In this document: positions 22,360-34,600 of the stretch, piece after piece | Layout of the letters: every line of letters begins with the position of its first letter | How positions within the stretch are numbered: position 1 is the stretch's first letter | Source of the DNA: Rhyacophila brunnea | Taxonomy: Eukaryota > Arthropoda > Insecta > Trichoptera > Rhyacophilidae | Assembly (NCBI GenBank): GCA_022495005.1 | Contig: JAGYXB010001414.1 | Location: 1,984,001 to 2,048,000 of the forward strand | DNA: 64,000 nucleotides | Reading direction: 5' to 3' | Program-made: the position numbers and the translations under genes | The notes under the pieces: model-generated | The model's database searches: none | Told to the model about the DNA's origin: nothing | What the model saw: only the letters and a program-made list of their open reading frames with translations

Positions 22360-22687
22360 CACTTAAATTGTCGGGGTTTGCACCACTTTTGGCTAAGGCC
22401 AACAAAGCCAAAAAATATGACTGCTGGTAACCAAATTACGTCGTTTGTTCACTGCGTTTCGAGACATTTAAACACCGGAAATACTCCGTTTTGAGGATTT
22501 CGGGTGAGATCGGTTGTCGTTTGGGACAGATAATTGCGCAAGGTTGCTTGTTTGTCGTTTCACTGTAGCCACTTGCTCAAGGTATTTGATCCATACTCTA
22601 AATCTGAATGTTTTCTCCTGCCCGGGAGTCGAACCCGGGACCCACTACATTAATGACCGACACATTACGCACTCGGTCATCGTGGGC
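22360..22687 (-). repeat. tRNA-derived SINE (family 1) with long body
   Basis: Starting at 22687 on the minus strand: GCCCACGATGACCGAGTG (A box) and, about 45 bp on, GGGTTCGACTCCCGGG (a perfect B box, GGTTCGANTCC). These are internal RNA polymerase III promoter elements. A body of about 240 bp follows. The head resembles those at 27.9, 39.4 and 54.7 kb but the body differs, so the family has at least two tail types. Confidence 0.75.
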
Positions 22688-24370
22688 ATACGTATATAAA
22701 TTTTATACATTTAGCAATTATTTTATACTGATAATAGTTATTTTGTTTACTGTTATTATTGTGTATAATATTATCCATTCTATGTATAGATAATTTAATT
22801 ATTATATTATTGTGGTTATGTTAAGTTGTTGCATAATGTGTATTATTAAAGACAGTGAATAGATTCAAGTAAACATTACTATAATAGGTACATAATATGA
22901 GTTCTAAAAACATATATGTAAAATAATAATTGTCACTCACGTTTATTGCTGAGCTGTTAAGAGTGATAACAAAATTTACCTTGACATAATTTGTTTACAT
23001 TGCTCTAAAAATGAAACGTATATTCTTTGAATGATTGTAGAGTAACTGTGGCAATTTTTTAAACAAATAGTGAATGATACACACGAATAATAAATAATAT
23101 TGTAGTCTAACCTGAAGTCAGACAGTATAATATATTGTGTAATAAATATTTGGCGCCACTCTTTTTTTTTTTAAACGTAACAAGCATAGTTTTTTTTTTT
23201 TTTAATTATTGTATGTCTTCCTTATTATTTGCCGTCTTCTACCCCAAGGTTGTTTTTGGTCTAATGCGTAGTCCATACCTACACGCGTACAAATACTATA
23301 ATTATTGTTTTTTAAATATCTGTCCCAACACAAATAATATGACATTGTTATCAAATTAAATATAGTTCTGACAGTTTACGTCGTACACATTTACAAGTTT
23401 TCTTTACGTAAAACAACATTTCACGATAGGTACTATACGTCGTTACTTCCGAAGATTTTTTTTAAATTTCCCCAATCATTATTGTCACACACGATTGTTT
23501 GTCATTTTCTTCACAGCGGTGGAATAAAAACATATTAAATGTTCACAAACAGTAATTAGTAGTATTAAATTCTTACTGCAACAAGAATTTTTCAATATAG
23601 GCCAATAAAAATGATGCGAAGAATTTCAAAAGATGTTGTAGTTTTATTTTCTAAAATACATTTTTTCGTTGAATTTGGCTGAAAAAACATACTTTTAGGT
23701 AAAAGAAATACATTCCCCACACACTCCGGTAGACGCCTATTGAAAGGTTTACGATAAAATTTCAATATTTTTACATAAAAAAGGGAACGTTTTTGTGCCA
23801 CGCTTTTGAAATCGTCTTTGATATGTAAATAACATCTAAAAAGTTAAACATCTTTATTAAAATACATATTCTACACTTGGGAAAGAACGGATATTTTTAA
23901 GGAAACAAACTTCCATGTAAAAATGTTAAGTACGCTTTAACATTTATTTTTACATTCTACATATTCGATTTTTATAATTACGTTTTATTTAAAAAAAAAA
24001 ATATATATATAATAAGTTCAGAACTAATTCATTATTTTGAATAAACTAGAAAGAATATTCTCTTCACAAATACTTTTTTAAAAAAAAAATATTTATTTTC
24101 ATTAATACAGTGAATTTGAGAAGTAATTGTTTTTTTATAAACCATGTTTCTCTACACCGTTATACATGCGTATATTATGGCACAGCGAACGTTATATGCA
24201 GGGAACTCAGAAACTCTTTTCTGTGGTTATATGCCATTCAAAGGTATGCTAAAGCGTTCTAAAAGTAACATCACAGGTCTTGTGTTGGAGTTAATTAGAC
24301 TTCGCGTGGTTGCTATTCTGACCAAATTTAATGAGAAGAGGATTTCATACTCATTTATTAAACTATAGGT
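22688..24370. other. AT-rich DNA, no gene seen
   Basis: Several poly-T/poly-A runs (for example 23160-23205). Frames such as 24144-24368 have no recognisable product. Confidence 0.6.
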
Positions 24371-24957
24371 ATATTAGCCAGTAGCGAAGGGTGGAGGTAG
24401 GCTGTGAAGAGAAGATAAATAGTGCACATTAAACTTTATTAGTCATTCGTATTTGTTTGTATTACTTAGTTCAATACACTAATTTACAGATGGTGTAGGT
24501 TAGTTGTTAAAAATCAATTAAACCCTGCCTAAAGAAAAACCATAATAGTTTTGGTATATTTTGGGCGATACGACAAAAATGAGTACACTTTTTCATTTAT
24601 GCTTATTTGTTTACGTTGGTTTAAGAATACATATCACACATGTTGTTGGTTCATTTTTTTTAATTTATTAAGCCCCGCCTAAATAAATTATAATGGATAA
24701 AAAATATTATTCTACCTATAAAATATACTACAATGTTAAGTATGATTTAATAATTTTAGATATTTTATAGATTGACGAGAATTTTTTGACTATCCATTAT
24801 GGCTTGGTTTTCGTAAGGTTTATTTGAATTTTAAAATCTAACCAACGCCATCTATAAATTGTTGTTTTATTTCGTATGACTGACGAAGTTTAGTTAGTAT
24901 GCGCTATTTATGGCGAATCCTAACAGACTACCTCCACTGTTTGCCACTGATATTAGC
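24371..24957. mobile_element. Non-autonomous hAT element, 571 bp
   Basis: Exact 8-bp duplication ATATTAGC at 24371-24378 and 24950-24957. The element (24379-24949) begins CAGTAGCGAAGG and ends with the complement of CAGTGGCAAACAGTGG. Subterminal GGAGGTAG(G/T)CTGT is shared by both ends. No transposase. The same family occurs at 52338-53296 with its own 8-bp duplication. Confidence 0.85.
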
Positions 24958-25876
24958 CATATATTAAAAAAAGCGATCAGTTACCATAATATGATCAAAG
25001 TCTAACATTAAAACATACGTGCATATTTTAAGTATAATTTAACGTAATAGTATTATCTATTACTTCCCATACCTAGCAGAAGCATATGAAAATGTAAGTA
25101 ATTAAAATCATTCAAATACATCTCGATAAATCCAATTTTATTTTGCTGATCTACATAAATTTCAATAAAAGGTTTATTGGATAATAAAAATGGGCATATT
25201 GTTCTATTTGAAAATACAATACAATGGAAATAAGAAATAAACGTAAAATCCAACCAATTACGCTTGAGATAGAAAAAAAAACCATTCTCCAGAATTATCG
25301 TTTTTTTTTAAATGACCGCCACATATTATAAAAAAACATATACCTTCTATTCAATTTCAGCTTTTTATTTTTGAAATATCAAGAAATACGTAAAAATAAT
25401 TATTAATATTTTGACCCATATATTTCATTAAGTAATTGTGGCATTTATATATTAAATAATGGTATAAAATCATTTTTTTTTGTTAAATCGATAAGTAATT
25501 TGTTTTTGTTGACATTTAATTTATGCTTTGAAGCTATTTTTCATAGCGATATTAAGATAAGTTATCTTATAGGGCTTATTAACATAAATAATTAAGTTAC
25601 CATATAATTTTATTTTAGTTAAGCATAGGTATTTTATAAAAAAATTAAAATATTATCATTAAAAACCGTATAATTGAACGTTGATTCGATCAAATTCATT
25701 CCACCTTTAATTCAATAATAACATTAACACATAATGTATTATTTTGTAAAAATTCTTATTCGTATTTATGACATTATACAGATTTGATTTAAACGGGATT
25801 TATTTAATACAGCGTAACAAAAAAGATAAGATCGGAAAAAGCTCGGAATTTATCATTCTCCGTGACTGAATGAGGG
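24958..25876. other. AT-rich DNA, no gene seen
   Basis: Nothing recognised. Confidence 0.6.
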
Positions 25877-26115
25877 GAACGGGATGCACGTCAAAAGACT
25901 GGGCCTGACGGCTGGGGCGGCCTTGACCTGGTTTCCTGGGAGCCGAGCTTTTCCTGGGTCACCAAGGCAGCGCAGGTCTCTCGTTATCCATACAGATCAT
26001 CGTTCTAGGTCACCCCGACTTCGGGTCGGGGCTATAAATAGACGTGTTTATGGAACCCTCCTCGTGAAGAAATCTCTTTGTGCTCTTCTAATTACTTACG
26101 TGAGTGTGAAAGTAA
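25877..26115 (+). promoter_or_regulatory. GC-rich promoter, possibly a solo LTR
   Basis: A GC-rich block leads to a perfect hairpin (CCCCGAC / GTCGGGG, 26013-26031) directly followed by a TATA box (GCTATAAATAG, 26031-26041). This arrangement is typical of U3/R of an LTR retrotransposon or a strong core promoter. I could not define TG...CA ends or a 5-bp duplication. The 90-codon plus frame at 25884-26156 crosses the TATA box and is treated as chance. Confidence 0.45.
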
Positions 26116-27931
26116 TTAATTGCGGAAGCAAACTCCAGAACTACAAGAAAGTTTAAGAAGTAATTACCTAATAATATAATATGTACATTCTCGATTTTAT
26201 ACCTAATGAGTATTTTATTTATACGAATAACATGCTTTAAATATATTATTGTACTATTAATTTTTATTTAATAGTATTTTTCTTCATTATAATAATACAT
26301 AACTAATACATGATTTAGAATAATTTCATATAAGAAAAAACTGTTCCGAATGAGACTTTAAAATCATATTTTTCTTTTGCAGGATAATTGGTCCCTATAT
26401 CATTTGCCAGAGTTATTTCAAATAATGCCATTTTTATGATGTGATTTAAATTCAATTCGGCTTTATAAACAATTAAGGTAAATAGAATTACTAACTTAAT
26501 AATTGTAGGCTACTTCCATTACATTACTACCAAATTTTTATTATTGAAGTTTTTGTGAACTTGTGAATAATAAAATTTTGAATAAAGTATTTTTTTTCCA
26601 CTACTGAATGTACCTAAACAAGATTCATGTAAAATCAAATAAATTTATTAAAAATAATACTCGTATTATGTAATTTTAAAAAATTTCTGAAACATACTTA
26701 GCTACCAACTATTTTTTGGGAATTTAAAATTCCTCGGATAAGCGTAGTAATTAAAAATAATTTGTATAATTCGTAGATGGATTGATAGCTTAAAGGATAG
26801 AGTACTTACCCGGAAAGTAAGTCCTACTAGGTCCAATATTTTTTAGGATCTATATCTAAAACGTATGCTAGGGTTTATCAATATATATTTTTATTTATGT
26901 GTAGGTAACATTGGACGCACTCTAGACTGATCGAATCAATAATGCTGCCAACTGCTCATGAAAATCGCGATCGCCATTTATGGTAGAATGACTGAAAAGA
27001 GTTTTGCTTATCAATACCTTCGGTTGTATGGACGGAGGAATGGAAGGATCGCTGGAGAGATAATATAACAAAGACATTTAAACATGTCAGGATCCTCGAT
27101 ATTGAGGAACACGATAGTAAAAATTATAACTTACTCGTAATTTACATACCTATTAACTAGTTATTTATTTTGCGTTAAATTTAATAAGCAGTAAGATGCA
27201 TTTTTCCCGATAATCATAAGTTCATTATATCATACTGAGCAATTATTCGTATTCGCAATATGAGGTAGATCTTTAATTCACGCGTCCTTGGCAATATATA
27301 TAAAAGCATGTAAATAATGTAAACATAATATATTATGTATGCGAGTGCTAAAGTATCGTAGTGCCATAATGCCAATTTTACTGGAGAGCCAAATTAGTGA
27401 TTTTATCACACTTATAGTTATATGTTAGTACTTACATAAGAGGATTGAAAGTACCCTCATTTATTTTATAATATACTTATATTATTTTTTTGTATTTTTT
27501 AGTTTTTAAACACCCAGAATGGAATTACATTTTTTTACCTCCAAAGAAATTCAAATTTTGTTATTTGTTATAAAAAACGTTATGAATTAGTATCAAGAAA
27601 AACTAAATTTCAACTTCATAATTTCACCAATTTTGGACTTACTGTAGTTTAATTCTCGGATACAGATATATTATAGAGGTATAGAAATAATAACAATCAT
27701 CATCATCGCCATTTCTCCAACACACAATGGATTGGATAAGTCCGTGAGTTTTCTTAACAGGATTTTTACGAGACGTGATTGTTCACTATTCGGATAACTT
27801 TTAATGTCAATTCCTTTTATCTAAAACGTGATGAAATGAATGAATGAAATTGCCAGGTGCGGTCATTCTAACACTCATTCACCACGAGTGATTTAAAAAT
27901 AATAGCCTAAAGATTTTTTATGTAGGTATAC
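26116..27931. repeat. AT-rich DNA with a tRNA-like remnant
   Basis: At about 26778-26850 (plus) a tRNA-like form is visible: TAGCTTAAAGGATAGAG (A-box-like), an anticodon-type hairpin ACTTAC / GTAAGT with 7-base loop CCGGAAA, and a weak B box (AGGTCCAAT). It is a decayed tRNA-derived sequence. The rest holds nothing recognised. Confidence 0.4.
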
Positions 27932-28085
27932 GCCGACGATGACTGAGCGGCTATGCGTCGTCTTATAATGTTGCGGGTCCCGGGTTCGAATCCCGAGTCT
28001 GGAAAAGTTACATGTTGTTTTTAAAAGTGTCTTTGGATCCAGAGCATGGACCTAATAGGTTTAGCAAGTAGGTAAAATGTAAAAA
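27932..28085 (+). repeat. tRNA-derived SINE (family 1)
   Basis: GATGACTGAGCGGC (A box) and GGTTCGAATCC (perfect B box, 27983-27993), then a body with GGACCTAATAGGTTTAGCAA, ending in an A-run near 28080. The body matches the copy at 54490-54723. Confidence 0.8.
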
Positions 28086-28601
28086 AAAATACACAGGTAT
28101 TATATTTTTTTATCACGTATGTATTATATTATCACGTTTAATCACATTGACGTATTTATACGGGGAAGAATTATCAGTTATTTATCAAACCCGTTGGACT
28201 CTTGCTCTAAATTTAATGTACATACGTACAATGAAAATAAAATAATTATTTTTTTAATGTTAAAGGATTCGAGCCCTTGTCATGCGATTCAGAAACAGGA
28301 GTTTTTCATCTACTATGTTCTCTGGAGTTTGGGAGAAGGGGTGGGAGAACTTAAATTTGCCTTATTTGTTATTAAATTTTTATTGATAAAAGATTGTTTA
28401 CATTAAATGGAAACATTTTTTAACAACAGGGCATTATAATAGGTTTATATTATGTATTATATACGTTTGTAACTGTATAATACAATTTTGAATGTTAATC
28501 AGAAATAAATTATCAACCACTTTAACATAATGCTCTCGTAATATAAAGGTTTTAAAATTGAATACACAATGAGTAGGTTCATATTAAATTTCTCACTAAA
28601 A
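28086..28601. other. AT-rich DNA, no gene seen
   Basis: The 95-codon frame at 28119-28406 has AT-driven composition and no recognisable domain. Confidence 0.55.
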
Positions 28602-28870
28602 GATTTATGTTTTGAAAGGAGCTTTTAGCGAAAGCTTTATATTTGAATGATGATTACACTGTGAGCAGTTCGACGAAAAAGCGCTTCATTATAATTTGCT
28701 GAGAACCCGCTCTTACATTTTTACAATGGCCATTTATATTCTTGCTCGAAGATCTTAATGTAAATACAGATCGTATTTCAAATCCGTAGGCCTAGTGGTT
28801 ATAAATTATTATATAAAATATTCTAAGCAATTTTGTTATTTATCTTAAGAAAATAATGAATAAATTCGTG
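28602..28870. repeat. Dispersed repeat family C, copy 1
   Basis: Parallels 34325-34600 in the same direction. Shared pieces include GAGCTTTTA, gcGAAAAAGC-tCATTATAATTT, CGCTCTYAYATTTTTACAA and AATGAATAAA-TCG-GAAA. Diverged and non-coding. Family unknown. Confidence 0.6.
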
Positions 28871-29936
28871 AAAGCCGGGAAAAAGATTACGCCACTAGAA
28901 ATAATTTTATATCAATACTTTAATAGCATATTAAAATAATATGTTGTATTACATTAATGTAAAAAACATTAAAGAATGCCTGTAGTTTAAGCTTTGTGAG
29001 ACAAAAAATCTTACTTAGTTAATATTTAGTTACCTTAGTTGTATTTTTGAAATATAATAGAAAATGTAAATTATCTTTCTTCATGAAGCATGGTGGTATT
29101 CCATATTCAGAGAACATTTATTAAGGGGGGAAATTTACTTACCCATCGCTTGGACTTTTTTATTTATAAACGGCGCATACACATAGGAAAGAAAACACAT
29201 TCACATAGTGTACGATTTTTATTCAAATTTAAACCCATGATCCACCAAGCAAGCTCAACCAAGCTTTAATAGCCTTAAAATATATCTATCTTTATTATTT
29301 GTATTGAACATTTTAAGTATTGATAATTATTTTATCTACTTCCGAGTGTTGTCTCAGAATAATTTATGTAGGTATTTATGTATATTTTTTTAAATTAAGA
29401 TCAACCAAAGGAACACACACAAAAGTATACAATATTTATTGATATAAGATGCAAAATAAATGAATACATGGTCCGAATATCACGTAGATACAGAAAAAAA
29501 TGGGTAAAAGAACATTTCCATATGACAGAATGACAAAAAGAAATAATAAATCCACTTATTACTACTCAGTATGTAGCTTTGAAAGAGAGAAGAGAACAGT
29601 TATATTCGATTACTATGATAATTCATAGTTCTGCAGGGTTTTTCCATCGGAATATAGTACCTACCCGAAATGATTTAAAAAAATATATTGTTACAATGTG
29701 TAAGGTCGAATGTTTACTATAGGGATGTTTAAATTATGGCATACAAATAAACTTCATTAAGTATGTTATATTAACATAACTCTATAGTAATATTATTTAT
29801 TGTTGAAAATTAAAGAAAATAGAATAAAGTTCTGTTATTGATTAATTTTGTTCATCGCGTGCGTGCGTGCTACCTATGCTCTTGTACGACTTATGAGATA
29901 TGGCATCTTACCAAACTTTAAAGGTCTCAACTTTTG
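28871..29936. other. AT-rich DNA, no gene seen
   Basis: Contains a short GCGT microsatellite near 29858-29871. Confidence 0.55.
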
Positions 29937-30300
29937 AGCCTTGACAATCGATGCTTTCACCGAATCTTAGGGGTACATTGTTACGACCGCATTACATACA
30001 CTCGAGTTCGTGAGCTGACACGTCAGCCCTCGGTGATTGAAGTAATCACGAAAGACGGCTTTACGTGATTGGGACACGTATTCAGGATGCCACCAGAGAG
30101 TACGACACTCCATATCCTTATAGCACAACCTTAAATCATCCGAGGCCGATCATCCCTCACTCTGTAACGGTGCTACAAAAGCGATCTACGCGCTACAGGT
30201 CTTATACGGAGAGAGGGTCGAGACGTGACGATAGACTGATAAAAGTGGCGCGACATTATGCTTGCCCTATGCTTCAACGTGGGGCATGATAGGGCGAAGA
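29937..30300 (+). pseudogene. LINE ORF2 C-terminal remnant, copy 1
   Basis: Joined across frames, the plus strand reads SLDNRCFHRILGVHCYDRIT, TRVRELTRQPSVIEV, then LGHVFRMPPE, RGRSSLTL and WRDIMLALCF. This order, with the RRLxWLGHVxRM motif, is the C-terminal region after the reverse transcriptase of non-LTR retrotransposons. Stops and frameshifts separate the blocks, so it is dead. A broken C-terminus of similar type lies at 58050-58450. Confidence 0.65.
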
Positions 30301-30696
30301 ATATAAGTAAGTAAATAATGATTAATTATTATCAAAATTTCACGTGATACATATCTCTAACACACCAATTAGAAATCAAATAGATAATTAATATTTTTAC
30401 CGTTATGGACTTATAATGTAATATTGGGCGCTTTGCTTTCTGTATTATGTAGTCAATAAATTCGATAAATTTTATATTATTATTCAATTAAATAAAAATA
30501 TTTTAATTTATTATCAACATCGTTTGATTTCATACATAATTACATATTGCAAGTTAAATATTGTCAAATCAAAAGTAGAAATGGGTAAAATAAAAATGCA
30601 AGATTAATAATTTTTTGAATATTTATTCTTGTGTGATTTATCAAAACATACCAAATATTAGTTCGAACCATGCAAAAAATTGTGCAAGAGAAAACA

Positions 30697-30702
30697 TTTA
30701 TT
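30697..30702 (-). terminator. Poly(A) signal of the secreted-protein gene
   Basis: AATAAA on the minus strand, 117 bp after the stop codon of the gene at 30819-32930. It is the first canonical AATAAA after that stop, so a 3' UTR of about 130-150 nt is expected. Confidence 0.5.
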
Positions 30703-30818
30703 ACTAGAAGAGTACATTATTTCATTCTGAAACTAAACTTCACCACAATAATCCTAGTGCTTTAAAAATGTACGAAAATATCATACGAATAAAAATTAGT
30801 TCTTATTGAAGATATTGT

Positions 30819-32930
30819 TTACGCATGGTGACTGCCGATCTTGTATCCAGGGTGTCCTCGAACTAGAAAAATAAATTATAAACGTTTACTGGCAGTTTTT
30901 TTTTTTAAATATATGTCCAACAATGTCATATATTAAGAAATATACAAATATATGTAGGTACTAATTAAATTTAGAATATTTTTATATATATTATGAATAA
31001 ATTGGTGTATTATTGGTATATAAACTAGTTCCTGCAGGTCAGAAGTTAGTATAAAAAATCTCATGGATATCAGTCACAGGATTCATTAAAAATAATATAT
31101 ACTTGTCTATTTAAAGGTGGAATTAGAATATGTGTAGGTATATACCATTATTTCAAGATACTAGAGTAATACGCTTCATAACTTTGCAGTTTTTACTACA
31201 CTGATACGCCCCTTTGCCTGATAACCTCGTTTAAAATTAGATCAAATGAAATTCACATGTATTAATAGAATGTGTAGTAATAAGTAGAAAAACAGATAAT
31301 ATATTATGTAAAAAAATATTTTTAGAATAATATATCACATCATTGTCACCTTAGAGCAGAAGTGCAAAGTGCAAGTCATAATTTACAAGTATTTAACAAA
31401 AATACCGACTAAGTAGTATAAACACTGAATTGTGATTTACGATGGTAGTGCTAGTTATTGATTATTTTAGAATAAAATGCGGTTGTTTGCAGTAAATGAA
31501 GATTTACGTTGGTGTATTTCATTTAAATAAATTAACGTATTATCACTTATTTCAGTAAGAAACAGTCATAATTTTCTACTAACAGTTTAACCACTACAAT
31601 AAAAAAATTACAATTTGCGTTATGGGTCAGTGTCGCGCATTAGTGCGCCATGGATGGTAGCATATTAATTATTATATATTCGTTACTTACTTTTACCATG
31701 GAAACTTCTGTGTGTAGTTTCTTCTTCAGCTACAACTCCATCACCACCTTCCTCACCACCATCGTCGCCTCCATCTTCCACTCCTTCGTTGCTTCCTTCG
31801 TCATCGGCATATTTAGGGGGTGCATGCTTGGACTTGTGGGCTTTCTTTGACTTGTGAGAATGACCTGTTACCGAAATACATTGTAGAATTTCTGACAATC
31901 TTATAATTTCAATTTATGGATTTTGTTTGAAACTGTTTTGATGTTGAAACCTACTTGAATTAAAAGTATATAATTATTCTAAATGAAAAAGTAAAATGGT
32001 CTAAAATCACGTTATATATTAATATACATATTATTATTGTATCACAATAAATTTAATAAAAAGAAATCTCAAGTTTTCACATATGTAAATAATATGTTTG
32101 CATCTATTCAATATTTAAGTTGGTACTTAAATTCATTATTCATAAAAAACCTGTTAAAAAGTGTCGATAGATACTAGAGTAATTGAAAATTAAATATTAA
32201 TAAATAAGCTTTCTGATACTTTTATAATGAGTATATTAGAAATTAATAATTTTGTAGTATTTAATAATAATATTAATTCACACTGTCTTATGGACGTAAG
32301 AATTGGTTTTTAAAAAAATCAATACTTTAAATTGATAACTATTGTTACAAGTGAATGATTCACGCACAACTCTACCAAACTATTTCGAGTAGCAGTCGAT
32401 AAAGCAAAAATCGCTCTGATCGTGGATAGCACAGGATGAAGAATAATTTTAGAAAAAAATTCATAGAAATTCAGAATAAAATAAACCGATAATACGGACA
32501 TATTATACAAAAAATACGACATAGCCCACTTAATTATTTTCCAGTTTTAATTTTTGATGTGGCGTATTAAACAGACATTTAAAGTTATAATAGCTGTTTT
32601 ATATGTAAACTGGTGAAAGTCTTATAATAAAGTAAAGATAAATGAAATAAATAATGTAACAACATAATGTATTGGGTTTAGAAAATGCCTATTTGGAATT
32701 TTATAAAAATAACTGAACTACATAGTAAATGTAGATAGGTAGAATTAATGTTATAGTTGATTAAAAAAACAATATTTATTTTATTTTATGAATATAATAT
32801 AATAATTCTTGATAAACTAATATTGATGCATGGATATATTATTGATTGTTATTAGGATTAGATACTCACCATCAATTTGGGAGATGGCGAATAGAGCCAA
32901 AACCAAAAGAACTACTGATGCCTTGAACAT
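30819..32930 (-). CDS. Small secreted protein, three exons (candidate effector)
   Basis: I reconstruct 32930-32870, 31864-31691 and 30862-30819 (61+174+44 nt, 92 residues). Exon 1 starts in good context (CAATCACCATG) and encodes a signal peptide, MFKASVVLLVLALFAISQ, with a hydrophobic core at residues 6-16. Both introns (1,005 and 828 bp) are phase 1 with donors GTGAGT and GTAAGT and acceptors ending CAG and CTAG, and the frame stays open across both joins. The mature part has a His/Lys-rich start (HSHKSKKAHKSKHAPPK), a Gly/Asp/Glu-rich middle (about residues 41-70) and a short tail ending GSHHA. A donor 6 nt further upstream (CATG|GTAAAAG) would keep phase and drop two residues. No domain is recognised. 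Secretion is well supported. A role as a salivary effector, metal binder or cuticle/antimicrobial peptide is inference. Confidence 0.75.
31167..31376. mobile_element. MITE-like family D, copy 2 (inside intron 2)
   Basis: CTTCATAACTTTGCAG at the left and AGTGCAAAGTGCAAGTCAT at the right. The interior matches 12716-12935 (TTTGCCTGATAACCTCG, TTAGATCAAATGAAATTCAC). It lies within the last intron of the secreted-protein gene without touching its splice sites. Confidence 0.65.
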
Positions 32931-33012
32931 GGTGATTGATTTTTGAGTATCTGCTATGACTCTCCTGTAGAAGCTCGTAACAGTGACTTTGGTCTTACTT
33001 TTCCATTTCTAC

Positions 33013-33020
33013 CTTTTATA
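33013..33020 (-). promoter_or_regulatory. TATA box of the secreted-protein gene
   Basis: TATAAAAG on the minus strand, 83 bp upstream of the ATG at 32930. Initiation about 30 bp on, near 32985-32990 by a TCACT initiator-like sequence, would give a 5' UTR of roughly 55-60 nt. Confidence 0.65.
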
Positions 33021-33254
33021 CAAATGTTTATCACACTGGTTTGTATCTTTTAAATTTGAATTGTTATAATTAAAATAACAATGTAGACTAACAACTATCC
33101 ATGGCCAACTTATCATATAATTGTAGCGTTTATAATAATATATTAGTTGAAGTCTAAACTGAGGCAATTATTAGACTATGTAATTAAACATTGACAATTT
33201 TTTATAAACACTAAATACGTCGTACGAGTAAAAATTATGATCTAAAATATTATT

Positions 33255-33655
33255 TAACTATTTTTTTATTCAACAAATAATAATTCACAAGATTTAAGAA
33301 TACTAATAATAAGACATAATTTTGAAAACACTTCTGAGAAAATATGTTATAACCAATAGAAAAAATCTTTTTTTGAAAAAAGTAAGACACCCAGCAGGAA
33401 TCGAACTATGTTCAATAATTAGAATGTTACATTCCTAAATCTTGTGAATTATTCGTTGAATAAAAAAATAGTTAATTAAAAATTATTAGCAACTTCACGT
33501 AAGTTACAACAAAAATCTTGGAATGATCCGTGACGTCGGTTAGTAATTAAATACCTACTTTGATTTAAAATACAAAAGTGTCTTCCTTTTTTCAAAAAAG
33601 TTTTTTTTATCGGTCATAACATATTTTCTCAGAAGCGTTTTCAAAATTATGTATG
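33255..33655. repeat. Two interleaved inverted repeats around a tRNA-like B box
   Basis: Arm A (about 33253-33299, core CTATTTTTTTATTCAAC and TTCACAAGATTTA) is inverted at about 33432-33475. Arm B (about 33313-33390, core AAAATATGTTAT) is inverted at about 33577-33655. The order is A-B-A'-B', so the pairs cross rather than nest. Between B and A' lies a minus-strand AGTTCGATTCCTGCTGG at about 33390-33408, like a SINE B box. It may be two overlapping MITE insertions. Confidence 0.6.
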
Positions 33656-34324
33656 TTAAAAACATTGTATTAAGAATGTTCAGTAGTACTCTATAATATT
33701 TCTTCTTTCCATATTATTCGAATTCTTAGAAAATAATAATATCTCCATGCGACATTTGAGCGTTAAATGGGCATACTATTTTAGAAGATTTGTTTTTATT
33801 CATTTACGTTATCTCTTTTCTTAACGTAATAAAATGGGCAAATTTGGTAAAAAATATATATATGAAACCCCAACGCTACAAAATTTGTTAGTACAGTAGT
33901 AGTAGAGTATACAGACTTCATACGGTGTCTCCAAGAGAGCCCGTTGCTCCACAGTCTTCTTGCATCTTCCAAGATCATATCAGCATCCCAGAACTTTGGA
34001 ATATATACTCTATGGATGGAATTTAGGGAACTTGACACCGGAATCTACTTGGGCTTAAGAAAACATAGGCCAAGTTATCTTGAAGCATCTACAAATGTAG
34101 GGCATGTAGACCAACGTTGCTTCTTCACTTTTGTGACATGTGACAAGATGATGCATGGTCTGCTTTATTAATAAGTATTTCTTTCTCGTGTTAAGCGTAG
34201 CAAAACAAAATTAAACTTGAATAATATTATTTTGATCGGTAGTTTCCAAAAGTTTCTTAATACTAATATTGTATTATATTTAGGTTTAAATTTGATTAGG
34301 AAACAAATGTTTAAATAAAATTAT
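33656..34324. other. Unassigned open frames, no clear gene
   Basis: At 33900-34180 both strands carry open frames with fairly balanced codons (plus 33944-34171, minus 33796-34038). I recognise neither and cannot choose between them. It may be an old coding fragment or transposase remnant. Confidence 0.25.
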
Positions 34325-34600
34325 CCCACTGAAAAAAATATGTTTATGAAAGAGCTTTTACCCGAAGGCTTCAAGTCGAATGATAATTTTACTGTCAACA
34401 ATTCAGCGAAAAAGCCTCATTATAATTTAGCGAATACCGCTCTCATATTTTTACAAAAGCTATTTACATCTTTGCCAGAACATTTGAACGTAAATACGAT
34501 ATCGTCTTTCAACTGCTTATGCATAAAAGCTTTAAAATCAAATAAAGCATTCTACGCAATTTTATTATTTATACAATGAAAATTATGAATAAACTCGAGA
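34325..34600. repeat. Dispersed repeat family C, copy 2
   Basis: Second copy of the family at 28602-28870, same direction. The 79-codon frame at 34340-34579 is broken in the other copy, so it is not treated as a gene. Confidence 0.6.
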
